Shown here: in pieces, positions 46,060 through 54,335 of the stretch
Layout of the letters: each line of letters starts with the position of its first letter
Numbering within the stretch: the first letter of the stretch is position 1
The notes under the pieces: generated by a model
Databases searched by the model: none
Told to the model about the DNA's origin: nothing
Seen by the model: only the letters and a program-made list of their open reading frames with translations
Made by a program: the position numbers and the translations under genes
NCBI RefSeq assembly: GCF_000378825.1
Contig: NZ_KB900388.1
Coordinates: 3,629,654-3,693,653 of the forward strand
DNA from: Salinispora vitiensis
GTDB lineage: Bacteria > Actinomycetota > Actinomycetes > Mycobacteriales > Micromonosporaceae
Direction: 5' to 3'
Length of the DNA: 64,000 bases

Positions 46060-47352
46060 GTGCAGAACATCCGGCGGGTCGCGGTCATCGGCGGCAACCG
46101 CATCCCCTTCGCCCGCTCCAACTCGCGGTACGCCGAGGCGTCCAACGCGGACCTGCTCGGCGCGGCCCTCGACGGGCTGATCGCCCGGTACGGCCTGGCC
46201 GGCCAGCGGGTCGGCGAGTTGGTGGCGGGCGCCGTGCTGAAACACTCCCGAGATTTCAACCTGGCCCGCGAGGTGGTGCTCGGCTCGAAGCTCGACCCAC
46301 ACACCCCCGCCTACGACATCCAGCAGGCCTGCGGCACCGGCCTGGAAGCCGCCATCCTGGTCGCCAACAAGATCGCGCTGGGGCAGCTCGAGGTCGGTAT
46401 CGCCGGTGGCGTCGACACCACCTCCGACGCGCCGCTCGCTGTGAACGAGGAGATGCGGCGCACGCTGCTCAAACTGAACAGTGCCCGGACCCTCGGGGAA
46501 CGGGTGCGGACCGCCACCCGGCTGCGCCCCTCGCAACCGTTCCGGCCGGAGCTCCCCCGCAACGCCGAGCCCCGCACCGGCCTGTCCATGGGCGAGCACG
46601 CCGCCCGTACCGCCCGGCGTTGGCAGATCGGCCGACAGGCGCAGGACGAACTGGCGTTGCGGTCGCACCACCAGCTGGCCGCCGCGTACGAGCGGGGGTT
46701 CTTCGACGACCTGATGACGCCGTACCTGGGGCTGACCCGGGACCAGAACCTGCGTCCCGACACCAGCATGGTCAAGCTCGGTAGCCTCCGCCCGGTCTTC
46801 GGCACGAAGGGCCCGGACGCCGAGCAGGCCACCATGACGGCCGGCAACTCGTCGCCGCTGACCGACGGTGCGTCGACCGTGCTGCTCGCCAGTGAGGAGT
46901 GGGCGCGGGCGCACAGCCTGCCGGTACAGGCGTGGTTCACCTGGTCGCAGACGGCCGCCGTGGACTTCGTGCCCGGCGAGGAAGGGCTGCTGATGGCCCC
47001 CGCGTACGCGGTGCCCCAGCTGCTGGCCCGCGCCGGGCTGACCCTGCAGGACTTCGACTTTTACGAGATCCACGAGGCGTTCGCCGCGCAGGTGCTGGCC
47101 ACCCTGGCCGCCTGGGAGTCGCCGGAGTTCTGCAAGGACCGGCTCGGCCTGGACGCCCCACTCGGAGCGATCAACCCGGAGCGGATCAACGTCAACGGGT
47201 CGTCGCTGGCCGCCGGGCACCCGTTCGCCGCGACCGGCGGCCGGATCGTGGCGACCCTGGCCAAGCTGCTCGACGAGCGCGGCGGCGGCCGTGGGCTCAT
47301 CTCGATCTGCGCCGCGGGCGGGCAGGGCGTAACAGCGATCCTGGAACGCTGA
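46060..47352 (+). CDS. fadA2: Acetyl-CoA C-acyltransferase, FadA2-type thiolase
   Basis: 430 residues from a GTG at 46060, with AAAGGAGG nine bases upstream. Thiolase catalytic residues: Cys about 91 in QQACGTGLEA, His about 337 in EIHEAFAAQV, His in GHPFAATGGR (about 387) and Cys about 419 in SICAAGGQG. It cleaves or condenses 3-oxoacyl-CoA. Divergent from fabG4-htdX across a 55-bp region holding one operator, the same layout as M. tuberculosis Rv0241c-Rv0243. Direction (degradation or synthesis) is not shown by sequence. Confidence 0.93.
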   Translation: MQNIRRVAVIGGNRIPFARSNSRYAEASNADLLGAALDGLIARYGLAGQRVGELVAGAVLKHSRDFNLAREVVLGSKLDPHTPAYDIQQACGTGLEAAILVANKIALGQLEVGIAGGVDTTSDAPLAVNEEMRRTLLKLNSARTLGERVRTATRLRPSQPFRPELPRNAEPRTGLSMGEHAARTARRWQIGRQAQDELALRSHHQLAAAYERGFFDDLMTPYLGLTRDQNLRPDTSMVKLGSLRPVFGTKGPDAEQATMTAGNSSPLTDGASTVLLASEEWARAHSLPVQAWFTWSQTAAVDFVPGEEGLLMAPAYAVPQLLARAGLTLQDFDFYEIHEAFAAQVLATLAAWESPEFCKDRLGLDAPLGAINPERINVNGSSLAAGHPFAATGGRIVATLAKLLDERGGGRGLISICAAGGQGVTAILER

Positions 47353-47383
47353 CGCCCGCCGCCAAAACGGGCGGCCCACGGCG

Positions 47384-47836
47384 TTAGGTCAGTCGCAGCC
47401 AGCCCAGGAACCGTTCGTACAACTCCTCGGGAGGAATGTGCCGCAGGTCGGATACCGCCGCCGTCATCTGGGTGCTCAGGTAGATGCCGAGCGCTGCGGG
47501 GCTGCCCGCGTACCGGTCGAGTAGGCGTCGCCGACGTTCCGGGCAGGGCCACGCCGCCCCGCAGCCGGCGCAGTCCCATCCCGGTCGGACCGGTATGTGT
47601 GTGATCGGGATGGGTGCCGGCTGTGTCTGGATGGCGTCCAGGCGGGCCAGGATCCGTCGCTGGCGTGGCGGGCCTCCAAGTTGAACGCCACGCACGTGGA
47701 TCCAGAGCCCGTCCGTGCGCCGTACCCGGCGTCCCACCTCGACGATGCGCAGGGTCAGGGTGCCCAGGCCGTAGCAGTAGTGCTGTTCAGCAAGTTGCAC
47801 CACGCTACCCACGCCGAAGGGCAGGCCAGCGGTCAC
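47384..47836 (-). CDS. Unknown Cys-containing protein, second gene of a small operon
   Basis: 150 residues from a GTG at 47836 that overlaps the stop of the upstream gene (GTGA). A beta-rich N-half (VGSVVQLAEQHYCYGLGTLTLRIVEVGRRV) is followed by a CxxC motif, GWDCAGCGAAWPCPERRRRLLDRY (about 87-110), and a C-terminal helix ending HIPPEELYERFLGWLRLT. The CAGCG/WPCP motif suggests a small zinc site. Proteins of this type are, as I recall, confined to Micromonosporaceae and lie beside GntR/UTRA regulators, as here. Function unknown. Confidence 0.65.
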   Translation of the reverse strand: MTAGLPFGVGSVVQLAEQHYCYGLGTLTLRIVEVGRRVRRTDGLWIHVRGVQLGGPPRQRRILARLDAIQTQPAPIPITHIPVRPGWDCAGCGAAWPCPERRRRLLDRYAGSPAALGIYLSTQMTAAVSDLRHIPPEELYERFLGWLRLT

Positions 47837-48168
47837 GAGATGACCCCGAGCCGGAGGAGCCAGGCAAAAGTGAGCAGCGGCGCCCGACGCCACCGCGTTG
47901 ACCCCGTCGCCGGAACCGCCCCGGTGGAGCCGAACCAGCCCCGCCACCCGGCCCGCCGTTCGCGTCTCGATTCGGCGCGCAACACCGGCCGCCCCAGGTC
48001 GACCAAGCGGTTTGCCGCTGTATTGGCGGGACCGCACGGACCAGGCGCCAGGCAGATCCCGCAGCAACCATTCTCCGGGTCGGCCACGTGGTTGGCCAGG
48101 ATCTTGTGCGCTGCCTCAGCCTCCGCCTCTTCACGAGTCCAACTGGTTGCTGATCGGTAGATACCCAT
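47833..48168 (-). CDS. Unknown small Cys-containing protein
   Basis: 111 residues from an ATG at 48168 with AGGAGCGG upstream. The first half contains TREEAEAEAAHKILANHVADPENGCCGICLAPGPCGPANTAANRLVDLGRPVL with CC-x2-C and a later PC, a plausible metal site (about 34-44); the second half is Arg- and Trp-rich and may be a membrane-proximal or poorly conserved tail. Its stop overlaps the next start, so the two are coupled. Divergent from the UTRA/GntR genes. Function unknown. Confidence 0.6.
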   Translation of the reverse strand: MGIYRSATSWTREEAEAEAAHKILANHVADPENGCCGICLAPGPCGPANTAANRLVDLGRPVLRAESRRERRAGWRGWFGSTGAVPATGSTRWRRAPLLTFAWLLRLGVIS

Positions 48169-48300
48169 GCTCCGCTCCTGTCAGCTTGGGTGGGCGCACA
48201 CGGTGAACCGAGGGGCTACGCCGGCGGCCGGAGGCGCTGTTGGCCCGCTGCGTCCACCCCGCCAAGGCTGTTGTGCGCCATTGGGCGACGACCGCTGCAA

Positions 48301-48322
48301 CTTTACTGCCGTTCGAGTAAAG
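48301..48322. promoter_or_regulatory. Inverted repeat CTTTACT-N8-AGTAAAG
   Basis: 7-bp arms (48301-48307, 48316-48322), in the 227-bp divergent region upstream of the UTRA/GntR genes and the Cys-protein operon. Likely operator of the GntR regulator at 48957. Confidence 0.5.
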
Positions 48323-48395
48323 CAGCAAGGTGTGGCGATGTATGAGCAGGCATAGACGGATACGCTGACGCGACAAGGAACCGCGGGAGGCAGCG

Positions 48396-48938
48396 ATGGG
48401 CGGATCTGACTGGCTGAGTGTCTCGATGCCCTATGTCCAACCGGACGTGACTCGTGCTGGAGACGTATGGGCCGCCGACGCTGCGGGGCAGGGCCGAAGC
48501 GGGACGCAGCGAATACTCGCGGTCGGTGAGGTGGTTCCGATCGCTGAGGTGACTGCGGCGTTACGAGTGGCACCGGGCGACCCGGTGGCCGTCCGAAGGC
48601 GGTTGATGCTGCTGGATGACGAGCCGGTGGAACTAACGGACTCGTACTATCCGGTCTCCATCGCCCGTGGTACCGCTCTCGCCGAACAACGGAAGATCCG
48701 CGGTGGGGCCGTCCGACTCCTCGCCGAGGTGGGCTATCGTCCGAGACGGGTACGAGAGGATGTCTACACCCGCTTGCCGGAGCCAGCTGAACGGCGCCTG
48801 CTTGGCCTGGCCGAGCATGAGTGGGCGCTGGGTCTCACCCGGGTGTTGAGCACGCAGGACGACTTTCCGGTCGAGGTCAGCGTCATGACGATGGTGCCGT
48901 GGGGGCGACGCCTCCGGTATGAGCTGACGATCGACTGA
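48396..48938 (+). CDS. UTRA-domain protein without a DNA-binding domain
   Basis: 180 residues from an ATG at 48396 (GGGAGGCAGCG). The sequence ILAVGEVVPIAEVTAALRVAPGDPVAVRRRLMLLDDEPVELTDSYYP... VRLLAEVGYRPRRVREDVYTRLPEPAERRLLGL is the UTRA ligand-binding domain of HutC/GntR regulators, but the winged helix that normally precedes it is missing; the first ~35 residues show no HTH. It is followed 18 bp later by a complete GntR-UTRA homologue, so it may be a decoy, dimer partner or ligand buffer, or a truncated duplicate. Transcribed with it. Confidence 0.8.
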   Translation: MGGSDWLSVSMPYVQPDVTRAGDVWAADAAGQGRSGTQRILAVGEVVPIAEVTAALRVAPGDPVAVRRRLMLLDDEPVELTDSYYPVSIARGTALAEQRKIRGGAVRLLAEVGYRPRRVREDVYTRLPEPAERRLLGLAEHEWALGLTRVLSTQDDFPVEVSVMTMVPWGRRLRYELTID

Positions 48939-48956
48939 CGGAGCGGAGCAGCGGAC

Positions 48957-49670
48957 ATGGCGAGTGGATCCGACAGCCGTCCCCGTCATGAGCAGGTCGC
49001 GGCAGACTTGCGATCCCGCATCATGTCCGGCGAGTTGCCGCCAGGGTCAGCGTTGCCGTCGATCCCGACGCTCGTGCAGCAGTACTCCGCTGCCACCGCG
49101 ACAGTCCAGCGTGCCCTCGGTGCGCTGAAGGCGGAGGGCTCTGTTTACAGCGAGGTGGGAAAGGGCGTCTACGTTCGACCGAGGCGACCGCTGGTGGTGG
49201 CGGCGTCGGCTTACCTCGCTCCCACCTCCGACGGGTACGCCTACCGGCTCCGCTCGGTGGCAGAGGTGGTGCCGCCAGCCGAGGTGGCGCGGGAACTGGG
49301 GATCGGCGCGGGCGAACGAGCGGTCCTGCGGCATCGGCTGCTGGTGTGCGGTGACGAGCCGGTCGAGCTGTCCTGGTCGTACTATCCGGCGGCCATCGCC
49401 AGCGGCACGGAGCTCGCCGAGCGGCGCAAGATCCCGGGTGGCGCTCCGCGGGTGCTGGCGGATCTCGGGTACCCGCAGCGGCAGACGCGGGACCGGGTCT
49501 CCGCGCGGATGCCCACGACGGAGGAGGTCGAAACGCTCGACCTGCCGCCGTACGTACCGGTGCTCCGCCAGCTACGGGTGATCCGATCGGGTGACGACAG
49601 ACCGGTCGAGGTGTCGATCCTCATCAAGGGCAGCCACCGGCACGAGCTGCACTACGACCAGCGGGGGTAG
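48957..49670 (+). CDS. GntR/HutC family regulator
   Basis: 237 residues from the ATG at 48957. N-terminal GntR winged helix (about 10-75: RHEQVAADLRSRIMSGELPPGSALPSIPTLVQQYSAATATVQRALGALKAEGSVYSEVGKGVYVRP) and a C-terminal UTRA domain (about 80-235) similar to that of the preceding gene (DEPVELSWSYYPAAIASGTELAERRKIPGGA). Ligand unknown. It may bind the inverted repeat at 48301 and control its own operon and the divergent Cys-protein pair. Confidence 0.9.
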   Translation: MASGSDSRPRHEQVAADLRSRIMSGELPPGSALPSIPTLVQQYSAATATVQRALGALKAEGSVYSEVGKGVYVRPRRPLVVAASAYLAPTSDGYAYRLRSVAEVVPPAEVARELGIGAGERAVLRHRLLVCGDEPVELSWSYYPAAIASGTELAERRKIPGGAPRVLADLGYPQRQTRDRVSARMPTTEEVETLDLPPYVPVLRQLRVIRSGDDRPVEVSILIKGSHRHELHYDQRG

Positions 49671-49799
49671 TCCCGGGCCCGATTCTGGGCGCATCGCGGG
49701 CGGAAATCGGTCGACGGTGCGCCCGAGTTTCGGTAGTTTCGGCCCGTGTCCAGCATTGAACTCCGGCGACCCGTCCTCGACCGCCTGAGTTGACCCTTC

Positions 49800-49827
49800 G
49801 TGTCCGGCGGATCGATCCGCCGGACAC
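49800..49827. promoter_or_regulatory. 28-bp perfect palindrome upstream of argS
   Basis: Self-complementary over 28 bp with no loop: the first half is GTGTCCGGCGGATC (49800-49813) and the second half its exact complement (49814-49827). It lies 41 bp before the argS start and 130 bp after the GntR stop. It could be a terminator for the GntR gene, an operator, or the start of a leader structure for argS. Confidence 0.75.
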
Positions 49828-49868
49828 CCTGGTCGTCGATCCGCTCCCCCGAGATTGGCGTACCTTTC

Positions 49869-51587
49869 ATGAATCTTGAGAAGTTGCTGGCGGACCGGCT
49901 GGCACCGGCGTTCTCGGCGGTGGCCGGGGCGCCGGTTGACCCGGTTCTGCGGCGGTCGCAGCACGCCGACTACCAGTGCGACGCCGCCCTCTCCCTGGCG
50001 CGTCGGCTTGGTCGCCGGCCCCGGGACATCGCGGCCGAGGTGCTGGGCCGGGTGGAGTTGGCGGACCTCTGCTCAGCGGTGGCGGTGTCGGGTCCCGGTT
50101 TCCTCAACCTGACGGTCGCCGACCCGGCGCTCGGCACGCTGCTGTCGACGGCGGCCGTCGACCCCCGGCTCGGGGTTGCGCCCAGCGCCGCGACGGAGAC
50201 GGTGGTGGTCGACTATTCGTCGCCGAACGTGGCCAAGGAGATGCACGTCGGGCACCTGCGGGGGACCGTGATCGGTGACGCCACCGTACGGCTGCTCGAA
50301 TGGCGCGGGCACCACGTGATCAAGGCCAACCACCTGGGTGACTGGGGCACCCCCTTCGGGATGCTCATCGAGCACCTGCTCGACCTGGGTGAGTCGGAGG
50401 CTGCCGACGAGTTGTCCGTCGGGGACCTGGACTCGTTCTACAAGGCGGCCCGGGCCAAGTTCGACGCCGACGACGCGTTCCGGGAGCGGGCCCGGCGGCG
50501 GGTGGTCGCCCTGCAGCGGGGCGACGAGCTGACGCTGCGGCTGTGGCGGCTGCTCGTCGCCGAGTCGGAGAAGTACTTCCTCACCGTCTACGACCAGCTC
50601 GGCGTCCTCCTGACCGAGCGGGACTTCCGCGGGGAGAGCTACTACAACGACCGGCTCGCCCCGGTGACCGACGAGCTGGACCGGCTCGGCCTGCTGCAGG
50701 AGAGCGGCGACGCCGCCTGCGTCTTTCCGGCCGGCTTCACCGGCCGCGACGGGCAGCCGCTACCGATCATTGTGCGGAAGCGGGACGGCGGCTACGGCTA
50801 CGGCGCCACCGACTTGGCGGCGATCCGCCACCGCACCCAGGATCTCGGCGCGACCCGGTTGCTCTACGTCGTCGGCCTGCCGCAGCGTCAGCACTTCGAG
50901 CTGGTGTACGCGGTCGCGCGGCAGGCCGGCTGGCTGAGCCCACCGGCGCGGGCCGAGCATCTCGGCTTCGGCTCGATCCTCGGCTCGGACGGCCGGATGC
51001 TGCGCAGCCGGACCGGTGACTCGGTCAAACTTGTCGGGCTGCTCGAGGAGGCCGTGACCCGGGCCGCCGAGTTGGCCCGGCAGAAGAACCCCGACCTCTC
51101 CGCGACGGAGGTCGCTGAAGTCGCCCGCGCGGTCGGCATCGGTGCCATCAAGTACGCCGACCTGTCCACCGACCGGAACAGGGACTACGTCTTCGACTGG
51201 CAGCGGATGCTCTCCCTCGACGGCAACACCGCCCCGTACCTGCAGTACGCCCATGCCCGGATCCGGTCCATCTTCCGTCGGGCCGGGATCGAGCGGTTCA
51301 CCCCCGCCCCGATCACGATCGGGCACCCGGCCGAACACGCCCTCGCCCTCGAACTGGCGGGTTTCGGAGCCGTGGTGGCCGCCGTCGAGCAGACCCTGCA
51401 GTTCCACCGGCTCGCCGGCTACCTGCACACCCTCGCCACCACCTTCAGCGGCTTCTACGAAGCCTGCCCGGTGCTGCGGGCCGAGGACGCGGTACGCGAC
51501 AGCCGGCTGGCTCTCTGCGACCTCACCGCCCGGGTCCTCCGGCAGGGCCTGTACCTACTCGGCATCGCCACCCCGGACCGGATGTAG
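49869..51587 (+). CDS. argS: Arginyl-tRNA synthetase of the non-actinobacterial type
   Basis: 572 residues, class I synthetase that charges tRNA-Arg. N-terminal Add1 domain (about 1-85), catalytic domain with SSPNVAKEMHVGHLRG (about 117-131, HVGH signature at 126-129), a GSDGRMLRSRTG segment in place of KMSKS, and a C-terminal anticodon-binding domain ending LGIATPDRM. The motif resembles the E. coli/eukaryotic form, not the VSANPTGPIHIGG form of the usual actinobacterial enzyme. ATG at 49869 is my choice; a longer frame begins in the palindrome. Probably a second, acquired copy. Flanked by GntR and purB. Confidence 0.93.
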   Translation: MNLEKLLADRLAPAFSAVAGAPVDPVLRRSQHADYQCDAALSLARRLGRRPRDIAAEVLGRVELADLCSAVAVSGPGFLNLTVADPALGTLLSTAAVDPRLGVAPSAATETVVVDYSSPNVAKEMHVGHLRGTVIGDATVRLLEWRGHHVIKANHLGDWGTPFGMLIEHLLDLGESEAADELSVGDLDSFYKAARAKFDADDAFRERARRRVVALQRGDELTLRLWRLLVAESEKYFLTVYDQLGVLLTERDFRGESYYNDRLAPVTDELDRLGLLQESGDAACVFPAGFTGRDGQPLPIIVRKRDGGYGYGATDLAAIRHRTQDLGATRLLYVVGLPQRQHFELVYAVARQAGWLSPPARAEHLGFGSILGSDGRMLRSRTGDSVKLVGLLEEAVTRAAELARQKNPDLSATEVAEVARAVGIGAIKYADLSTDRNRDYVFDWQRMLSLDGNTAPYLQYAHARIRSIFRRAGIERFTPAPITIGHPAEHALALELAGFGAVVAAVEQTLQFHRLAGYLHTLATTFSGFYEACPVLRAEDAVRDSRLALCDLTARVLRQGLYLLGIATPDRM

Positions 51588-51612
51588 CACCCGGGTACCG
51601 GAGAATAGGGCC

Positions 51613-53037
51613 GTGACGACGATCCCGAACGTGCTCGCCAACCGGTACGCCTCCCCCGAGCTGGTCACCCTCTGGTCCCCGGAGGAGAAGATCCGGATGG
51701 AGCGGCGGCTCTGGCTGGCGGTGCTCAGCGCCCAGCGGGATCTCGGCGTGGACGTGCCGGACGGGGTGGTCGAGGCGTACCAGCGGGTGCTCGACCAGGT
51801 CGACCTGGCCTCGATCGCGCAGCGGGAGCGGGTCACCCGACACGACGTGAAGGCGCGGATCGAGGAGTTCAGCGCGCTCGCCGGGCACGAGCACGTGCAC
51901 AAGGGCATGACCTCCCGGGACCTGACCGAGAACGTCGAGCAGCTTCAGGTGCGGGCCTCCATGGAGCTGATCCGGGACCGGGTGGTCGCCACCCTGGCCC
52001 GGTTGTCCCGGCTCGCCGTCGAGCACTCCGACCTGGTGCTGGCGGGGCGTTCGCACAACGTGGCGGCGCAGGCCACCACGCTGGGCAAGCGGTTCGCCTC
52101 GGTGGCGGAGGAGCTGTTGATCGCGTACGAGCGGCTGGATGACCTGATCGGGCGGTACCCGCTGCGGGGGATCAAGGGCCCGGTCGGCACCGCCGCCGAC
52201 CAGCTCGACCTGCTCGACGGGGACGCCGGCAAGGTGGCCGAGTTGGAGCGTCGGGTGGCGGAGCACCTCGGGTTTGGCCGGGTGCTGGACAGCGTCGGGC
52301 AGGTCTACCCGCGTTCGCTCGACTTCGACGTGCTCTCGGCGTTGGCCCAGGTGGCGGCCGGGCCGTCGGCGTTGGCCACCACGATCAGGTTGATGGTCGG
52401 CCAGGAGTTGGCGACCGAGGGCTTCCAGCCGGGCCAGGTCGGGTCCAGCGCGATGCCGCACAAGATGAACACCCGGTCGTCGGAGCGGGTGAACGGCTTC
52501 GCGGTGATCATTCGTGGCTACCTGTCGATGGTCGGCGAGCTCGCCGGCGACCAGTGGAACGAGGGGGATGTCTCCTGCTCGGTGGTGCGCCGGGTGGCGC
52601 TGCCGGACGCCTTCTTCGCCGCTGACGGGCTGTTCCAGACGTTCCTCACCGTGCTGGACGAGTTCGGCGCGTACCCGGCCGTGGTCAACCGGGAGTTGGA
52701 GCGCTTCCTGCCGTTCCTGGCCACCACCAAGATCTTGGTCGCGGCGGTACGGCGGGGCGTCGGCCGGGAGGTCGCCCACGAGGTGATCAAGGAGCACGCG
52801 GTGGCGGTCGCGCTGGCGATGCGGGAGAAGGGCGCCACCGAGAACGACCTCTTCGACCGGCTCGCCGCCGACGACCGGCTGAACCTGACCCGCGCCGACA
52901 TCGCCGACCTGGTGGCCGACCGTACGGCCTTCGTCGGTGCCGCCCCCGCCCAGGTCCAGGCGGTGGTGCAGCGAGTCGCGGCGGTTCTCGATCGCCACCC
53001 CGGTGCCGCCGCGTACAGCCCGTCGCCGATCCTCTGA
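51613..53037 (+). CDS. purB: Adenylosuccinate lyase
   Basis: Cleaves SAICAR to AICAR and adenylosuccinate to AMP. 474 residues, fumarase/aspartase superfamily: HTR-like VTRHDVKARIEEF (about 79-91), TSRDLTENVEQLQ (about 103-115), and the signature GSSAMPHKMNTRSSERVNG (about 277-295). The GTG at 51613 lies six bases after GAGAAT and lacks a ribosome site, so it may be leaderless. Translated right after argS (25-bp gap). With purA it completes the AMP branch. Confidence 0.97.
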   Translation: MTTIPNVLANRYASPELVTLWSPEEKIRMERRLWLAVLSAQRDLGVDVPDGVVEAYQRVLDQVDLASIAQRERVTRHDVKARIEEFSALAGHEHVHKGMTSRDLTENVEQLQVRASMELIRDRVVATLARLSRLAVEHSDLVLAGRSHNVAAQATTLGKRFASVAEELLIAYERLDDLIGRYPLRGIKGPVGTAADQLDLLDGDAGKVAELERRVAEHLGFGRVLDSVGQVYPRSLDFDVLSALAQVAAGPSALATTIRLMVGQELATEGFQPGQVGSSAMPHKMNTRSSERVNGFAVIIRGYLSMVGELAGDQWNEGDVSCSVVRRVALPDAFFAADGLFQTFLTVLDEFGAYPAVVNRELERFLPFLATTKILVAAVRRGVGREVAHEVIKEHAVAVALAMREKGATENDLFDRLAADDRLNLTRADIADLVADRTAFVGAAPAQVQAVVQRVAAVLDRHPGAAAYSPSPIL

Positions 53038-53102
53038 TCGCCGCTGTCCCCGCCCCGCGCCCTGGGCCGTCGGCGGCCCTCGCGGGTGGGGACGTGGCGG
53101 GG

Positions 53103-53564
53103 TCAGGGCTCGGGGGTGGGAGTCTCGGCCGCGCTCCGCAGGTCGGGTGCGGTGGCCGGCTCGCCGATGCCGCTGGGCTCCGGCGTGATCTTCGGCTCGT
53201 GTGCGGTCTCCGCCGCCACCAGGGGCTGGTCGGGGGGCATAACGTCGGCGACCTTGGGTACCACGATCACCGCCGTACCGTAGGCGCAGATCTCCATCCA
53301 CATCTCGCCGCAGTCCCGGCTGTCGAACCGCATCCCGATCACCGCGTTCGCGCCGAGCCGGCGGGCCTCCTCGCCGAGGCGGGACACCGAGTCGGCCCGC
53401 CAGCGGGTGAGGTTGTCCGGCGCCATCGGGTCGTACGCGCCGCCCCGGAGGTTCTTCACGCCCTCGCGGTACGGGTTACGGGTCCTGGCCATCGAGGAGA
53501 CCACCTCGCCGAGGATCTGGCGGACCTCATAACCGGGTAGTTGATCCGTCGTCACGACCAGCAC
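53103..53564 (-). CDS. YbjQ/DUF74 family protein
   Basis: 153 residues from a GTG at 53564 (MLVVTTDQLPGYEVRQILGEV matches the typical family start; a GTG at 53555 is possible). YbjQ proteins are pentameric beta-barrels, sometimes called heavy-metal-binding, with GEVVSSMARTRNPYREGVKNLRGGAYDPMAPDNLTRWRADSVSRLGEEARRLGANAVIGMRFDS (about 17-80). The C-terminal 40 residues are a disordered Pro/Glu-rich extension ending AETPTPEP. Function unknown. Convergent with purB. Confidence 0.88.
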   Translation of the reverse strand: MLVVTTDQLPGYEVRQILGEVVSSMARTRNPYREGVKNLRGGAYDPMAPDNLTRWRADSVSRLGEEARRLGANAVIGMRFDSRDCGEMWMEICAYGTAVIVVPKVADVMPPDQPLVAAETAHEPKITPEPSGIGEPATAPDLRSAAETPTPEP

Positions 53565-54071
53565 GGTTCTGATGCTGTCAGCCGGCGCTGGGGTCGAACG
53601 GGGGCCTTGTTCACCTGATCGGATGGTGAAAAACAGCGCGGCGCGGACGGTCGGCGCTTGGTAGACCACCTGCGTCGTGGTGGCGCTAACCGTCGGACAC
53701 CGGAAACCGGGGCGATCCAGGAGCGGTTGTATGCGACACCGCCCGCGCATCCGGAGGCTGATTCCGCTGGTCGCACCGATCTGCTGGTGGGTCTGAGCCG
53801 GCGGTGGTTGCGGGGATGGAAATTGAAGGCCTTGCATTCTCCGGGGTGGTATTGCTCCGTTGGTAGGCCCGTCAACGAAGTGGTCGGTGGCAACGAAATT
53901 GCATCGAGATCACAACGGAAAGGCATCGGACTTTGTGCCCGCCTTAACCGCGTCGGAGATTGCCCTATCCGCATGCGGCCGGTGCGGGCGGCGCGGTATC
54001 TGCCAGGTAGGCTGGCTGCGCTCGCCCCTTGTGGGTCGGCACCCAACTGCGTACACAGTCAGGAGTGCCCA
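53565..54071. promoter_or_regulatory. 507-bp intergenic region upstream of purS
   Basis: No convincing gene; frames crossing it lack family resemblance. Composition falls below the window average (AT-rich patches at 53820-53950). A TAGGCT near 54008 is a plausible -10 for purS, about 60 bp before its start. The length is unusual before a purine operon and could hold a leader RNA or an unrecognised small gene. Confidence 0.4.
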
Positions 54072-54335
54072 GTGCCTCGCGTCGTCGTCGACGTCATGCT
54101 CAAACCGGAGATTCTCGATCCGCAGGGACAGGCCGTCGCCAACGCGCTGCCTCGGCTCGGCGTCGAGGATGTCGCCTCGGTCCGGATCGGCCGGCGGATC
54201 GAGATTGATTTCACCGGGGAGCCAGATCTGAACCAGACCCGGGAGATCGCCGACAAGCTGCTCGCCAACCCGGTCATCGAGGACTTCACCATCCGGCTGG
54301 CCGAGGATGGCGAGACCGTGGACGCCCAACCGTGA
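54072..54335 (+). CDS. purS: Phosphoribosylformylglycinamidine synthase subunit PurS
   Basis: 87 residues from a GTG at 54072 with AGGAGTGCCCA upstream; a frame starting at 53658 is rejected as non-coding upstream sequence. PurS bridges PurL and PurQ for ammonia channelling. Family features: [44 protein letters not shown] and a C-terminal [17 protein letters not shown]. Its stop overlaps the purQ start (GTGA). Confidence 0.96.
   Translation: MPRVVVDVMLKPEILDPQGQAVANALPRLGVEDVASVRIGRRIEIDFTGEPDLNQTREIADKLLANPVIEDFTIRLAEDGETVDAQP

Noticed and set aside
53658..54071. N-terminal extension of PurS to 53658
   Set aside because: PurS is normally 80-90 residues; the GTG at 54072 has AGGAG upstream.
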